64,000 nt of DNA from Nostoc sp. HK-01 (GCA_003990705.1 AP018318.1:1801501-1865500), one strand, 5' to 3'. Positions 30,135 through 38,874 are shown, numbered from the stretch's first letter. Numbers and translations: made by a program. The notes: generated by a model not told the origin, from the letters alone.

Positions 30135-30626
30135 ATGATAATTCTGATTATGGGAGTGGCTGGCTCCGGTAAAACCACCATTGGTCAAGCACTTGCAGCA
30201 GCAACAGAGTGGGAATTTGACGATGCAGACACCTTTCATTCCGTCGCTGCTAAGGCAAAAATGAGTAAAGGGGAACCACTAACTGATGCCGATCGCCAAC
30301 CTTGGTTAAAATCATTGCAAACAGCGATCGCCCAATGGTTACAAGCCGAAAAAAATGTCATCTTGGCTTGTTCAGCCCTAAAAGCTAGTTATCGTCAAAT
30401 TCTTTGTGGTGATGATTCACGGGTAAAGCTAGTGTACCTCACAGGCAGTTATGAGTTGATTGAACAAAGATTGCGCGATCGCCACGGTCATTTTATGCAA
30501 GCCAATCTTTTACAAAGCCAGTTTGATACCCTAGAAGCGCCAACCACATCTGAAGCAACTTATATTGATATCTCTCAAGATTTAGGTGCGATCGTGCAGC
30601 AAATCAGAAATAGCCTGAATATCTAA
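30135..30626 (+). CDS. gntK: Gluconokinase
   Basis: A 163-residue P-loop kinase that phosphorylates D-gluconate to 6-phosphogluconate, feeding the oxidative pentose phosphate and Entner-Doudoroff routes. P-loop GVAGSGKT at 7-14, then DDADTFHS, LTDADRQPWL and ACSALKASYRQIL, all typical of the GntK family. No partner gene nearby. Confidence 0.88.
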   Translation: MIILIMGVAGSGKTTIGQALAAATEWEFDDADTFHSVAAKAKMSKGEPLTDADRQPWLKSLQTAIAQWLQAEKNVILACSALKASYRQILCGDDSRVKLVYLTGSYELIEQRLRDRHGHFMQANLLQSQFDTLEAPTTSEATYIDISQDLGAIVQQIRNSLNI

Positions 30627-31334
30627 TCAGTAGCCATCATGAACTGCATCCACCAATAATATCGTGTTCGGTGAATTAATTATCATTAAGACCGCAGAGG
30701 GAGCAGAGGAAGCAGGGGAGCAGAGAAGTGGGTTTTTACATTTCTGCACAGATTTCTGGAATTATCACTAATTACCCGAACTTGACATAACGGATAAAAC
30801 AGGATGAGAGGCGAGAAATGAGTATTTTTATACCAATTCTCTAAATCCAGCCTCTAGATAATTCTCCCCCTGCCCCTCTGCTGCATATATGTAGCCATAT
30901 TTCGGGGAATTGGTATTACTCGCCCAGTCCAACGCACTGCCTCCTAAATTTATTTATGGGGTCTTTTCCCTTACACCCTGGTGTTTTTCCTCTTCAGTAA
31001 CAAACTCAATGGTAAACTTAGGTTGCTCCTGAGTAATTTACCCTATCAATATGAATCATCCTTTTTTAAAGCTTAATTACACCAGACAATAATTAAAATT
31101 TACATTTTTTTGTGTTCAATGTGTAGATCAGTCTGTCTTAATTTCATCTGAGTTGATATAATCTCCATGCCCAATCAAATCAAAGTGCAGACTATACATA
31201 CAATTTTTTAATTTTTAAATCTAACTATTGAAAAAAATTTTACTAAATCATAACCTATTAATTTAACTCACTAAACAGCTAAAAACCTATCCTGAAACTC
31301 AGCCTAATTACTAAAAATATTTTATAAATAACAC
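30627..31334. other. 700-bp intergenic region with purine-rich repeat
   Basis: A GA-rich tract at 30691-30727 (GCAGAGGGAGCAGAGGAAG and on) faces a roughly complementary CT-rich tract at 30861-30884, as in dispersed cyanobacterial hairpin repeats. From 31070 the sequence is AT-rich and probably contains the glycosyltransferase promoter. No gene found. Confidence 0.5.
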
Positions 31335-32627
31335 ATGCAGATTTTGATTTATTCCTATAACTACCATCCAGAACCAATTGGAATTGCACCTTTAATGACT
31401 GAACTAGCAGAAGGACTAGTCAAACAAGGTCATGAAGTGCGGGTAATTACAGGAATGCCCAACTATCCCCAACGAGAAATTTATCAAGGCTATCAGGGTA
31501 AGTGGTATGTTACAGAAAAAATTAATGGGGTAACTATTCAACGCAGTTATTTGCGAATTAAGTCAAAACCCAATTTGCTAGATAGATTACTGTTGGAGTT
31601 AAGTTTTATCGTGACTAGTTTGCCGCAAGCCTTGAGAGGTAAACGACCGGATATAATTTTGCTGACGATACCACCGTTATTAGTGACATTGCCAGCTGCT
31701 TTATTAGGCAAACTATACAATTGCCCAGTAGTGTTAAATGTGCAAGATATTCTACCAGAAGCAGCAGTGCGTGTTGGGTTAATGACTAATAAGAGGATGA
31801 TTCGATTTTGTGAGTTATTAGAGAAATTTGCTTATCGAAATGCTCAAACCATCAGCGTGATTGCTGATGGTTTTTTAGAAAATTTAGTGAATAAAGGTAT
31901 ATCTGCTAAAAAAATTATTTGTATTCCGAACTGGGTAAATGTCAATTTCATTTATCCACTGCCAAAAGAGCATAATCCCTGGAAAATGACCCATCAATTA
32001 GATGGAAAATTTGTGGTGATGTATTCTGGGAATATTGCCTTGACTCAAGGTTTAGAAACAGTCGTCGCAGCGGCGGCGAAGTTAGGTCATATTCCAGAAA
32101 TTACCTTTGTGATTGCTGGGGAAGCGATCGCATTAAGAAGATTACAACAATATTGTTTATCTTGCGGCGCAGATAATGTATTACTCTTACCGTTGCAGCC
32201 GCGCGAACAACTCCCGCAAATGTTAGCTGCTGCTGATGTTGGGTTAATTGTGCAGAAACGCAATGTCATTTCCTTTAATATGCCTTCTAAGATTCCTCTG
32301 CTGTTGGCGAGTGGTCGCCCAATTGTGGGTTCAGTACCAGCAACAGGTACGGCGGCTAAAGCAATTCAAGAAAGTGGCGGAGGTGTAGTTATCGAGCCAG
32401 AATCCCCAGATGCCTTAGCAGATGCCATCTTAGAGTTGTATGATCATCCACAGCGCCGAGAGCATTTAGGCAAGCAAGGCCGACAGTTTGCCGTTGAAAA
32501 TTATGCTTGTGAACAAGCAATTGCAAAGTATGAAGAGCTATTTATGGATGCGATCGCTAAACGCACATCAAATGTGGATAATGTTCTAAAATTGAATTCC
32601 CCAGAATCAATTATTGATATTCAGTAA
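31335..32627 (+). CDS. Glycosyltransferase family 4, WcaI-like
   Basis: A 430-residue GT-B fold glycosyltransferase. The acceptor domain starts MQILIYSYNYHPEPIGIAP and contains GHEVRVITGMPNYP; the donor domain has MYSGNIALTQGLETV, FVIAGEA and the nucleotide-sugar EX7E-like region near GGGVVIEPESPDALADAI. This pattern matches WcaI-type enzymes of exopolysaccharide synthesis. No other polysaccharide genes are adjacent, so substrate and polymer are unknown. Confidence 0.82.
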   Translation: MQILIYSYNYHPEPIGIAPLMTELAEGLVKQGHEVRVITGMPNYPQREIYQGYQGKWYVTEKINGVTIQRSYLRIKSKPNLLDRLLLELSFIVTSLPQALRGKRPDIILLTIPPLLVTLPAALLGKLYNCPVVLNVQDILPEAAVRVGLMTNKRMIRFCELLEKFAYRNAQTISVIADGFLENLVNKGISAKKIICIPNWVNVNFIYPLPKEHNPWKMTHQLDGKFVVMYSGNIALTQGLETVVAAAAKLGHIPEITFVIAGEAIALRRLQQYCLSCGADNVLLLPLQPREQLPQMLAAADVGLIVQKRNVISFNMPSKIPLLLASGRPIVGSVPATGTAAKAIQESGGGVVIEPESPDALADAILELYDHPQRREHLGKQGRQFAVENYACEQAIAKYEELFMDAIAKRTSNVDNVLKLNSPESIIDIQ

Positions 32628-32673
32628 ACTCAAAAATGGGGCGATATATTATGTTGGGTGTAGCGGAGGTTTT

Positions 32674-33204
32674 ATGCCAGAACTACCTTTAGAGAATTTA
32701 TCCACACCAATATATATTCAAATTGTCAGTCAGACTCCAGGGCGGTTACGGCTGAGAATTTCCCCTCAGCACCAAGAAAAAGCAGAAATTCAGCTAATTG
32801 CTAATTACCTCAAAGTCTTTTTTCCGCAGATTGATCAAGTTAAGGTGAATTCTCAAACAGGTAGCATTACAATATATACACCAGCCGAAAATAGCAATTT
32901 TGCCGAAATCATAGATAAATTACAGGCGCAAGGGCTAGTCATCATAATCAATCCAGGCGAAAAATCCCAGCCTGCAAAGTTAACTCAAACGCTATTTAAA
33001 TTTAATCAGCAAGTCACAAATATTACTAAAGAGAGCGTAGACTTGCGAGTAATTATCCCATTTACTGTAGTGGCGATCGTGCTGAAAAGATTGCTTCCGC
33101 CCTTAGCTCGATGGAAAACAACCACTTTATATCTTTTGCTGTGGTATGGCTTAGAAAGCTTGGTTAAACTTAGCGACAAAGAGCAACCACCAACTGACGA
33201 ATAG
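32674..33204 (+). CDS. HMA_2-like domain protein with membrane anchor
   Basis: I place the start at ATG 32674, preceded by GGAGG; the longer frame from 32614 overlaps the glycosyltransferase. The 176-residue product has VSQTPGRLRLRISPQHQEK near the start, the Pro-Gly-Arg-Leu-Arg pattern of HMA_2 proteins, which lack the Cys pair of true metal chaperones. A hydrophobic stretch (LRVIIPFTVVAIVLKRLLPPL) and LYLLLWYGLESL suggest membrane anchoring. Confidence 0.65.
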   Translation: MPELPLENLSTPIYIQIVSQTPGRLRLRISPQHQEKAEIQLIANYLKVFFPQIDQVKVNSQTGSITIYTPAENSNFAEIIDKLQAQGLVIIINPGEKSQPAKLTQTLFKFNQQVTNITKESVDLRVIIPFTVVAIVLKRLLPPLARWKTTTLYLLLWYGLESLVKLSDKEQPPTDE

Positions 33205-33277
33205 AAGTAAATCAATTTTAGATTGAAGATGCAAAATCTAAAATTCAATTACATAATGCTGTTAATTCTGAAAAATT

Positions 33278-33308
33278 AAGCCAAGGCAAAAAATACCTTG
33301 GCTTTACT
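33278..33308. terminator. Bidirectional terminator between converging genes
   Basis: AAGCCAAGG (33278-33286) and CCTTGGCTT (33296-33304) form a perfect stem. T-rich sequence follows on both strands, and the flanking genes converge here. Confidence 0.7.
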
Positions 33309-33331
33309 TTACTGAGGCTGAAGTTAGAGGC

Positions 33332-33628
33332 TTATGATTCTTCAGATTGAGACTCTTCAGAGACTTGCTCCGCGTCAGTTTCAGGCTCCGATTTAACAAT
33401 AACTGGAGCTTTAACAGGTTTTGGCCCACGCGCTAAAGCAGGATTAACCTGCTGTTTAATTTCATCCTTAGCAGAGTCTTTTTTTCTTTTACCAGAGGAG
33501 CGATTATCTCTAGAATTTGAGCGTTTAGGATGAGATTCAATAGAAGGCGCAGAATCAGAATTTTCTGAATTATTGTCAGTATTTGCTTGAGCCTGACGTT
33601 CCGATTTCTTAATTGGGCGTTCTACCAT
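33332..33628 (-). CDS. Low-complexity charged hypothetical protein, 98 aa
   Basis: Starts MVERPIKKSERQAQANTDNN; the N-terminal two thirds are rich in Ser, Asn, Lys and Arg (GKRKKDSAKDE), the C terminus is acidic. Probably disordered. The PALARGPKPVKAPVIVK segment is the only part that looks ordered or conserved. Function unknown; the terminator at 33278 supports expression. Confidence 0.6.
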   Translation of the reverse strand: MVERPIKKSERQAQANTDNNSENSDSAPSIESHPKRSNSRDNRSSGKRKKDSAKDEIKQQVNPALARGPKPVKAPVIVKSEPETDAEQVSEESQSEES

Positions 33629-33848
33629 TGTTAATTGTTAAAAATTTACTTGTATAGTACATCGGTTTGATGATTCTCAAACTGATGAGTAGGATTTTTC
33701 TGGGGATTTTGTTGTGGCTTAAAATCAAAGCAAGTATAAATACTTAAATATTTCTACTTTTTGAAGACACTTTCCAATATTAGCGTATATGTGCAGGGTG
33801 TGTTAACCAAGTAACCCACCCTGCAAAACCGATATTGAAAATTAATTT

Positions 33849-34160
33849 TTATTTCTTTCCAACATCACGAGCCATGTTGAGGTAATAATCCTCTACTTTG
33901 GACTGAGAGCGACGACGTGTAAATGTAGGCTTTTCCGAATTAGTCTTTTGCTCTGTTTTTATGGGTTCTTTATCTGCGACTCGCTGGATAGTTTGCGCCG
34001 CATCAGATTCCAAATAGTAACCAGAGTTAGTAAATCCGAAAATTTTAGCAAAAAAGCCAAAAATATTGCCAAAAACACTCAAAAAACCCTTGAAAACAAT
34101 AGAAAAATAGCCTTCAAGGCGAATAAAAAAGTTCCGAATGATTTGAATTAGACGATCCAT
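33849..34160 (-). CDS. Hypothetical protein with hydrophobic N-terminus, 103 aa
   Basis: The first about 45 residues are amphipathic to hydrophobic and Phe-rich (FFIRLEGYFSIVFKGFL, GNIFGFFAKIFGF), the rest is polar with TFTRRRSQSKVEDYYLNMAR. It may bind the membrane through the N-terminal half. A GCAGGGTG/CACCCTGC hairpin lies downstream at 33793-33824. No recognised family. Confidence 0.6.
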   Translation of the reverse strand: MDRLIQIIRNFFIRLEGYFSIVFKGFLSVFGNIFGFFAKIFGFTNSGYYLESDAAQTIQRVADKEPIKTEQKTNSEKPTFTRRRSQSKVEDYYLNMARDVGKK

Positions 34161-34367
34161 AGCAGCACCCTCTATGATTGCCTACTACCATTGTGACTTA
34201 ATTTCATCATAATGAGGTTTTCAGTAGCAGGACTTAGGGAGAAAGTCACGGTTTATAACCTACTTCCATAGATAAGGCTACCAAAGGTTAATTGTCAGCA
34301 TCCTTAGATGTATCTTTAGGTAGTTTAGTCAACACTATGAAATATTTATTAATATAGTTATAGATCA

Positions 34368-34649
34368 GTGTCGGAAGTTCAAAAGCTCTCATTTGCAGAT
34401 ACTAGATTTTCCACCATCGGAGTAGAAGACATGAAAGACCAAAAAAAATCCGACTCTAAAGAGTTCGTAGGCAATCTCAAGAATGGGATTTGGCTATTTG
34501 GACTCTCATCTTGGGTATTTGGCATTACCGATCGCAGCATTGCTTCTTTTGCAGATGGTTATCTCTCTGCTTTGGATTTAACGCAACTATTTACAGCAGC
34601 GACATTTTTTGTTGCATGGCTATTTTTAAAACCCACATCTAGAGTTTAA
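34368..34649 (+). CDS. Small membrane-associated hypothetical protein
   Basis: From the GTG at 34368 the frame gives 93 residues; an ATG at 34431 preceded by GGAG at a long spacing is an alternative (72 residues). Two hydrophobic segments are visible (GIWLFGLSSWVFGI and LFTAATFFVAWLFL). No recognised family. The start is uncertain. Confidence 0.5.
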   Translation: MSEVQKLSFADTRFSTIGVEDMKDQKKSDSKEFVGNLKNGIWLFGLSSWVFGITDRSIASFADGYLSALDLTQLFTAATFFVAWLFLKPTSRV

Positions 34650-34799
34650 GAAGTGGATTTGTAAAACGTTGATTTAATTGGTCGCTCATTTTGTCAAGCT
34701 GATAAATACTTCCGAGGTAGAACGTTTTTTATAACAAAGTGCCGAATCTTAACCTATCTGAGAGCAAGAGTGAAAAATCTCTATGTAAGACAAATTTGA

Positions 34800-36254
34800 T
34801 TATGCTACGGGTAAAGTGAGAATAAACCCTGTTTGACCAGAAGTTAGAGAATCCAGCGCGAGTTCGCCTTGATGCGCCCGCACAATTTCGCGGGCGAGGC
34901 TGAGTCCCAGCCCGATTCCTTCTACTTTACGGGTACGAGCCGGATCACCGCGATAAAAGCGCTCAAATAATCGATCGCGATCGCTGGCTAAAATATCTTT
35001 TGATGAATTGGCAATTGTAACTTTAAGAGTTTTTTGTGTTTGATACGCCTGAATCTTAATCCAGCCATCAGCAAAATTATATTTGATTGCATTACTCAGC
35101 AGATTTTGGAGAACTTGTATGAGTAAATCGCGATCGCCCTTCACCTGCAAATTATCAGGAATATCAGTTTGCACACTCAAGTGAGGAGCCAGCAATTCTA
35201 CATCTTCGACAATCTCCAGTAGTAACTCAGACATATTCACATCAGCCAGATACAAACCCATTTTTCCTGCATCTGCTAAAGATAACAGCAAGAGTTTTCG
35301 CATAATTCCACTCAAGCGATGCACTTCATCTAATAAATTGCTTAAGCGTTGCTGCACTTCACTTCCCGGCTCAACTTGTTGGAGCGATCGCTCCAATTCA
35401 CCTTGCAAAATAGTTAATGGGGTTTTTAGTTCATGGGCTGCATCTGCACTAAAGCGTGAAGCTTGGGTAAAACTGCGTTCCAGACGTTCTAACATTTGGT
35501 TAAACACCCGAATCAGTTCCACAAATTCCACATCTGTAGTCTCACTGGGAATCCGCTGATCTAGCCCTTGGACTGTCACCTGTTGAATTACCCCGGTTAA
35601 CTGGCGGATAGGATGTAACGCACCACCAGAAACAAACCAAGCCCCAACCGCAACCAGAACTAAAGCTCCCGGAATTGATATAAGGAAGATGTTGCGAATA
35701 CTCGCCATTTCTTGATTGACGGCTTGTAGACTAACGGCGAAAGCCACTTGAGCATTCGGAAATTTAGCCGCACCAATCCGCCAAGTTGCTTTTGCGGTGT
35801 GTTCCGTAACCAATTGTGGTGGAATTGGGCGAGGTGGTGGTTTTACAGGCTGATTTGTGCCGAAAATTACAGGCGGTCGTTGTCGGGGAATAGACGGTGG
35901 CGCAGGTGCTAACTCCAGACGCTGAATTAGTAAACCTTTCACCTCGGTATCCGCAGATAAGGAGTTAAATTCACGGATTGTCTGACCGTTAGTATCCAGT
36001 ATCAGTAAGGCGATGGGGGTTTTTGAATTCGTACCAAAGTCAGAAGGTAATAGTTCTGGACGCGGAGGTAATTTTCCTGTCTCTGGGGGACGGTTGGCGC
36101 GGAGTAACTGATTTAACAGTTCTGCATCTAAGCGGCTAATTTTGGCATTGTAAATCTGAAACCAGGATACTGCACCAAAACCGACTAATGTAGTGCCAGC
36201 TAGAGTCGCAGATAACAGCGCAATGCGGAGTCGAAACGATCGCAGTTGTTTCAC
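34800..36254 (-). CDS. Sensor histidine kinase with Pro-rich periplasmic loop
   Basis: A 484-residue kinase: membrane helix at about 10-30, a periplasmic loop of about 150 residues, second helix (FLISIPGALVLVAVGAWFV), HAMP, HisKA with AAHELKTPLT, and an HATPase with intact N box (LLSNAIKYN) and GIGLGLSLAREI. The loop is notably Pro-rich (GKLPPRPELLP, PPSIPRQRPP, KPPPRPIPPQ). It overlaps the response regulator stop by 4 bases, so translation is coupled. The signal is unknown; general layout resembles metal-stress sensors of the CusS/RppB type. Confidence 0.88.
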   Translation of the reverse strand: MKQLRSFRLRIALLSATLAGTTLVGFGAVSWFQIYNAKISRLDAELLNQLLRANRPPETGKLPPRPELLPSDFGTNSKTPIALLILDTNGQTIREFNSLSADTEVKGLLIQRLELAPAPPSIPRQRPPVIFGTNQPVKPPPRPIPPQLVTEHTAKATWRIGAAKFPNAQVAFAVSLQAVNQEMASIRNIFLISIPGALVLVAVGAWFVSGGALHPIRQLTGVIQQVTVQGLDQRIPSETTDVEFVELIRVFNQMLERLERSFTQASRFSADAAHELKTPLTILQGELERSLQQVEPGSEVQQRLSNLLDEVHRLSGIMRKLLLLSLADAGKMGLYLADVNMSELLLEIVEDVELLAPHLSVQTDIPDNLQVKGDRDLLIQVLQNLLSNAIKYNFADGWIKIQAYQTQKTLKVTIANSSKDILASDRDRLFERFYRGDPARTRKVEGIGLGLSLAREIVRAHQGELALDSLTSGQTGFILTLPVA

Positions 36255-36934
36255 GATTGATTGTCTGGTTTGCGAAACCGATAGCCAACGCCGCGAATGC
36301 TTTCAATCCAATTTGTTTCGTCAATCGGGTCAATTTTTTTGCGAATGCGCTGAATGCAGACATCCACAACGTTAGTATTAGGGTTAAAATCATAGCCCCA
36401 AATATGTTCTAAGATTTGGGTACGGGTGAAAACTCGACCGGGAGAGCGCATCAGATATTCCAGTAAATTAAACTCACGGCTAGTAAGTTCTATAACGCGT
36501 TGATTGCAAGTAACTTCCCGTGTGATGCGATCAAGTTTGATTGACCCAACCGCCAGCAAATTTTGGCGATCGCCTACACTCCGACGCACCACCGCATGAA
36601 TCCGCGCCGCTAATTCTTCCACAAAAAAGGGTTTAGCAATGTAATCATCGGCTCCCAAGTTTAAACCAGCGAGGCGATCGTCTAGTTCATTACGAGCCGT
36701 TAACAAAATTACCGGAGCATTCCGCCCTTCCCGACGCAGTTGTTTGAGAATCGATAAACCATCTTTTCCCGGCACCATAATGTCCAGAATAATGGCATCA
36801 TATTCGTTATCCATTGCTCGCAGATATCCATCATCACCGTTGTCGCAATAGTCTACGACAAATCCCTGTTCCTTCAGTCCAGCCCGGACGAAGTTAGCAA
36901 TTTTTGCTTCATCTTCGACAAACAGAACATTCAC
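36251..36934 (-). CDS. OmpR-family response regulator
   Basis: A 227-residue regulator with receiver domain (D51 in IILDIMVPGKDG, Lys near 100 in YIAKPF) and a winged-helix DNA-binding domain ending IRGVGYRFRKPD. It is the first gene of the two-component operon and has a near-palindromic ATTACA-N4-TGTAAT site 57 bases upstream, which also occurs before two downstream secreted-protein genes. It may therefore regulate itself and those genes. Confidence 0.92.
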   Translation of the reverse strand: MNVLFVEDEAKIANFVRAGLKEQGFVVDYCDNGDDGYLRAMDNEYDAIILDIMVPGKDGLSILKQLRREGRNAPVILLTARNELDDRLAGLNLGADDYIAKPFFVEELAARIHAVVRRSVGDRQNLLAVGSIKLDRITREVTCNQRVIELTSREFNLLEYLMRSPGRVFTRTQILEHIWGYDFNPNTNVVDVCIQRIRKKIDPIDETNWIESIRGVGYRFRKPDNQS

Positions 36935-36980
36935 AAGCTTTCACTAGTTCACTGATTGTTTCATTATAGATTTGTTATCT

Positions 36981-37006
36981 TGTAACTTAAATTACAAATC
37001 TGTAAT
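36981..37006. promoter_or_regulatory. Operator-like site, copy 1 (response regulator promoter)
   Basis: ATTACAaatcTGTAAT at 36991-37006, with a further half-site TGTAAC at 36981-36986, so half-sites occur every 10 bases. It lies upstream of the response regulator. Confidence 0.6.
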
Positions 37007-37078
37007 TTAGAGCATTTTTTCATAGTCAAGAATTGCGATCGCTCTTTTTCAATAACCTCTTGTGTATTCTTTGATCAA

Positions 37079-37117
37079 ATTACAAAAATGTAATTTATAA
37101 AATAGGCTATCTGTAAT
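37079..37117 (+). promoter_or_regulatory. Operator-like site, copy 2 (upstream of 37173 gene)
   Basis: ATTACAaaaaTGTAAT at 37079-37094 followed by another TGTAAT at 37112-37117, 23 bases from the previous TGTAAT. The same three-half-site layout with the same spacing occurs at 38332-38370. Confidence 0.65.
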
Positions 37118-37172
37118 TTTAAAGTGGCTTAATCATCAATGTCAGCAACATAAATTTTCGAGGTTAACTGTG

Positions 37173-37445
37173 ATGAATATCCGTAGATTATTAACTGTCG
37201 CAGCAATTCCCTTTATGATTGGTACATTTGGTTTTGTGGGAACTAATCAAGCAAATGCCGAGGCTCCTTCTCATCGCCACACACAAATTGCCGAGCAACT
37301 AAGTCCTAATAAAAAACCACAAATTAAACATCAACAAGCCCGTCCACAGCAGAAAAAGCGTCCTCCTCAAGTGAATCCTCAGAACACAAATCATAATCAT
37401 CAAGACTTAAATAGCCAGAAGAAAAATCAAGGAATTAGATTTTAG
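37173..37445 (+). CDS. Small secreted basic, His-containing protein
   Basis: Start at ATG 37173, preceded by GAGG. The 90-residue product has a signal peptide (MNIRRLLTVAAIPFMIGTFG, cleavage after NQANA). The mature part is rich in Lys, Gln, Asn, Pro and His (SHRHTQ, NHNHQD), which may bind metal. Its leader resembles that of the protein at 38424 (TGTFG...NQANA versus IGTFG...NQANA), so the two share ancestry or an export route. It is under operator copy 2. Confidence 0.7.
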   Translation: MNIRRLLTVAAIPFMIGTFGFVGTNQANAEAPSHRHTQIAEQLSPNKKPQIKHQQARPQQKKRPPQVNPQNTNHNHQDLNSQKKNQGIRF

Positions 37446-37538
37446 GTGTTAGGTTACACAACTGCTAATACCCAATGTGAACAACAAATATTTGTATGTA
37501 AATCTGACTGATTAAGTAACACCAAATAATTAGACCTG

Positions 37539-38306
37539 ATGAACATCAATAATCGCCTATTAAGTCGCAGAGAATCACTGGGTTTATTTAGGGCAGGTGG
37601 AACTGCAATATTTGTAGTGGGATGTATGCCGAAAAAGTCTATCTCTCCACAGCAACAAGTAAGTGTAGCTACTCCCATATCATCTACGGTTAATTCTGCT
37701 AACGTGCCTGGATGTGTCGTTAGTCCACAGCAAACTGAAGGGCCTTATTTTGTCGATGAAAAGCTCAATCGCGCTGATATTCGCGCTGATCCGGCGGATG
37801 GTTCGGTCAAAGCAGGCGTACCCCTCCAATTAAAGCTGCATATTTCTCAAATTGGAGGTAGTAGCTGTATACCCCTTGCAGGTGCGATTGTGGATATTTG
37901 GCACTGTGACGCATTAGGTGTCTATTCAGATGTAACAGACCAAAGTTTTAATACTGTGGGCAAAAAGTTTTTACGCGGTTATCAAGTTACCGACGCACAG
38001 GGAAATGTTCAGTTCACAACTATTTACCCTGGTTGGTATCCAGGTAGAACCGTCCATATCCACTTTAAGGTGCGTACAGAGGGGAAATCGGCACAGGGTT
38101 ATGAGTTTACATCGCAACTATATTTTGATGATGCCATGAGCGATCGCATTTACACCCAAGCACCTTACGCCAGCAAAGGACAACGCACGCTCAAGAATGC
38201 TGATGACGGCATTTTTCAAGATGGTGGCGAGCAAATGTTACTCAAACTAACAAGTAATGGACAAGGTTACACCGCCACTTTTGATGTAGGGCTTCAGATG
38301 GTGTGA
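37539..38306 (+). CDS. Intradiol ring-cleavage dioxygenase, Tat lipoprotein
   Basis: A 255-residue non-haem iron dioxygenase. The C-terminal domain shows the Fe ligands: Tyr in GPYFVDE, and Tyr-His-His in GWYPGRTVHIHFKV. The N terminus has SRRESLGLF, a twin-arginine motif, followed by a hydrophobic stretch and the lipobox VVGC with Cys29, so it is probably exported folded and lipid-anchored. It follows the His-containing secreted protein by 93 bases and is probably cotranscribed. Extracytoplasmic aromatic-ring cleavage is suggested; the substrate is unknown. Confidence 0.82.
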   Translation: MNINNRLLSRRESLGLFRAGGTAIFVVGCMPKKSISPQQQVSVATPISSTVNSANVPGCVVSPQQTEGPYFVDEKLNRADIRADPADGSVKAGVPLQLKLHISQIGGSSCIPLAGAIVDIWHCDALGVYSDVTDQSFNTVGKKFLRGYQVTDAQGNVQFTTIYPGWYPGRTVHIHFKVRTEGKSAQGYEFTSQLYFDDAMSDRIYTQAPYASKGQRTLKNADDGIFQDGGEQMLLKLTSNGQGYTATFDVGLQMV

Positions 38307-38331
38307 TTTTGGCAAAATACTATGCACAAAA

Positions 38332-38370
38332 ATTACAAAACTGTAATCCACAATCAGGGCGAACTGTAAT
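38332..38370 (+). promoter_or_regulatory. Operator-like site, copy 3 (upstream of 38424 gene)
   Basis: ATTACAaaacTGTAAT at 38332-38347 and TGTAAT at 38365-38370, again 23 bases between the two TGTAAT starts, the same geometry as copy 2. Confidence 0.65.
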
Positions 38371-38423
38371 TTTGATTCGGTTAAATAAAAAACATAAGCC
38401 ACTTAACTTTCTAGAGGATGATC

Positions 38424-38807
38424 ATGAAACTGAACAAAGCCATAGTCGTAACAGCAATTTCAATTCTCACTGGTACATTTGGCGTAATTTCACTCAATCA
38501 AGCAAATGCAGCTAATCCAGTGTATAAAATTGCCCAAGCTTCACAACCTTCCGACCAACCACCAGAAGGACAACGCCCACCCCGCCCAGATTTTGCCGCC
38601 GCCGCCCAGAAGTTGGGTGTCAGTGAACAAAAATTAAAAGATGCCTTGGGTGTTCCTGCTCATCCTCCTGGTCAAGGTCAACGCCCACCCCGCCCAGATT
38701 TCGCCGCCGCCGCCCAGAAGTTAGGTGTTAGTGAACAAAAATTAAAAGATGCCTTGGGTGTTCCTGCTCATCCTCCTGAAGGGAACCGCTCTAATACCAG
38801 AAGATAG
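38424..38807 (+). CDS. Secreted protein with duplicated 36-residue unit
   Basis: Start placed at ATG 38424 (AGAGG 6 bases before); an ATG at 38418 is also possible. The 127-residue product has a signal peptide ending NQANA and a tandem duplication in which each unit reads QRPPRPDFAAAAQKLGVSEQ, then KLKDALGVPAHPP. The helical part resembles short AAAxKLGVSExxLxxAL motifs seen in other secreted proteins. The PPRP motif also occurs in the sensor loop of the nearby kinase. A strong hairpin follows at 38837. Confidence 0.72.
   Translation: MKLNKAIVVTAISILTGTFGVISLNQANAANPVYKIAQASQPSDQPPEGQRPPRPDFAAAAQKLGVSEQKLKDALGVPAHPPGQGQRPPRPDFAAAAQKLGVSEQKLKDALGVPAHPPEGNRSNTRR
38571..38777 (+). repeat. 108-bp in-frame duplication
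   Basis: Copy 1 starts at 38571 and copy 2 at 38679. The two share almost every base; I count about three substitutions in the core, mostly silent (TTG/TTA, GTC/GTT). This points to a recent duplication. Confidence 0.85.
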
Positions 38808-38836
38808 TTCAATTGAATTCATTACAAGTATGAGGC

Positions 38837-38874
38837 TATCGAGCTTGTTCTAGTTTTTAAGAACAAGCTCGATA
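38837..38874 (+). terminator. Hairpin after the 36-residue-repeat protein
   Basis: A 15-bp perfect stem, TATCGAGCTTGTTCT (38837-38851) with AGAACAAGCTCGATA (38860-38874), loop AGTTTTTA. The T-run after it is weak, so it may be a terminator or a processed hairpin. Confidence 0.55.

Noticed and set aside
33792-33824. Terminator at GCAGGGTG/CACCCTGC
   Set aside because: The hairpin is real but no T-run follows on either strand; treated as a repeat hairpin mentioned with the neighbouring gene.
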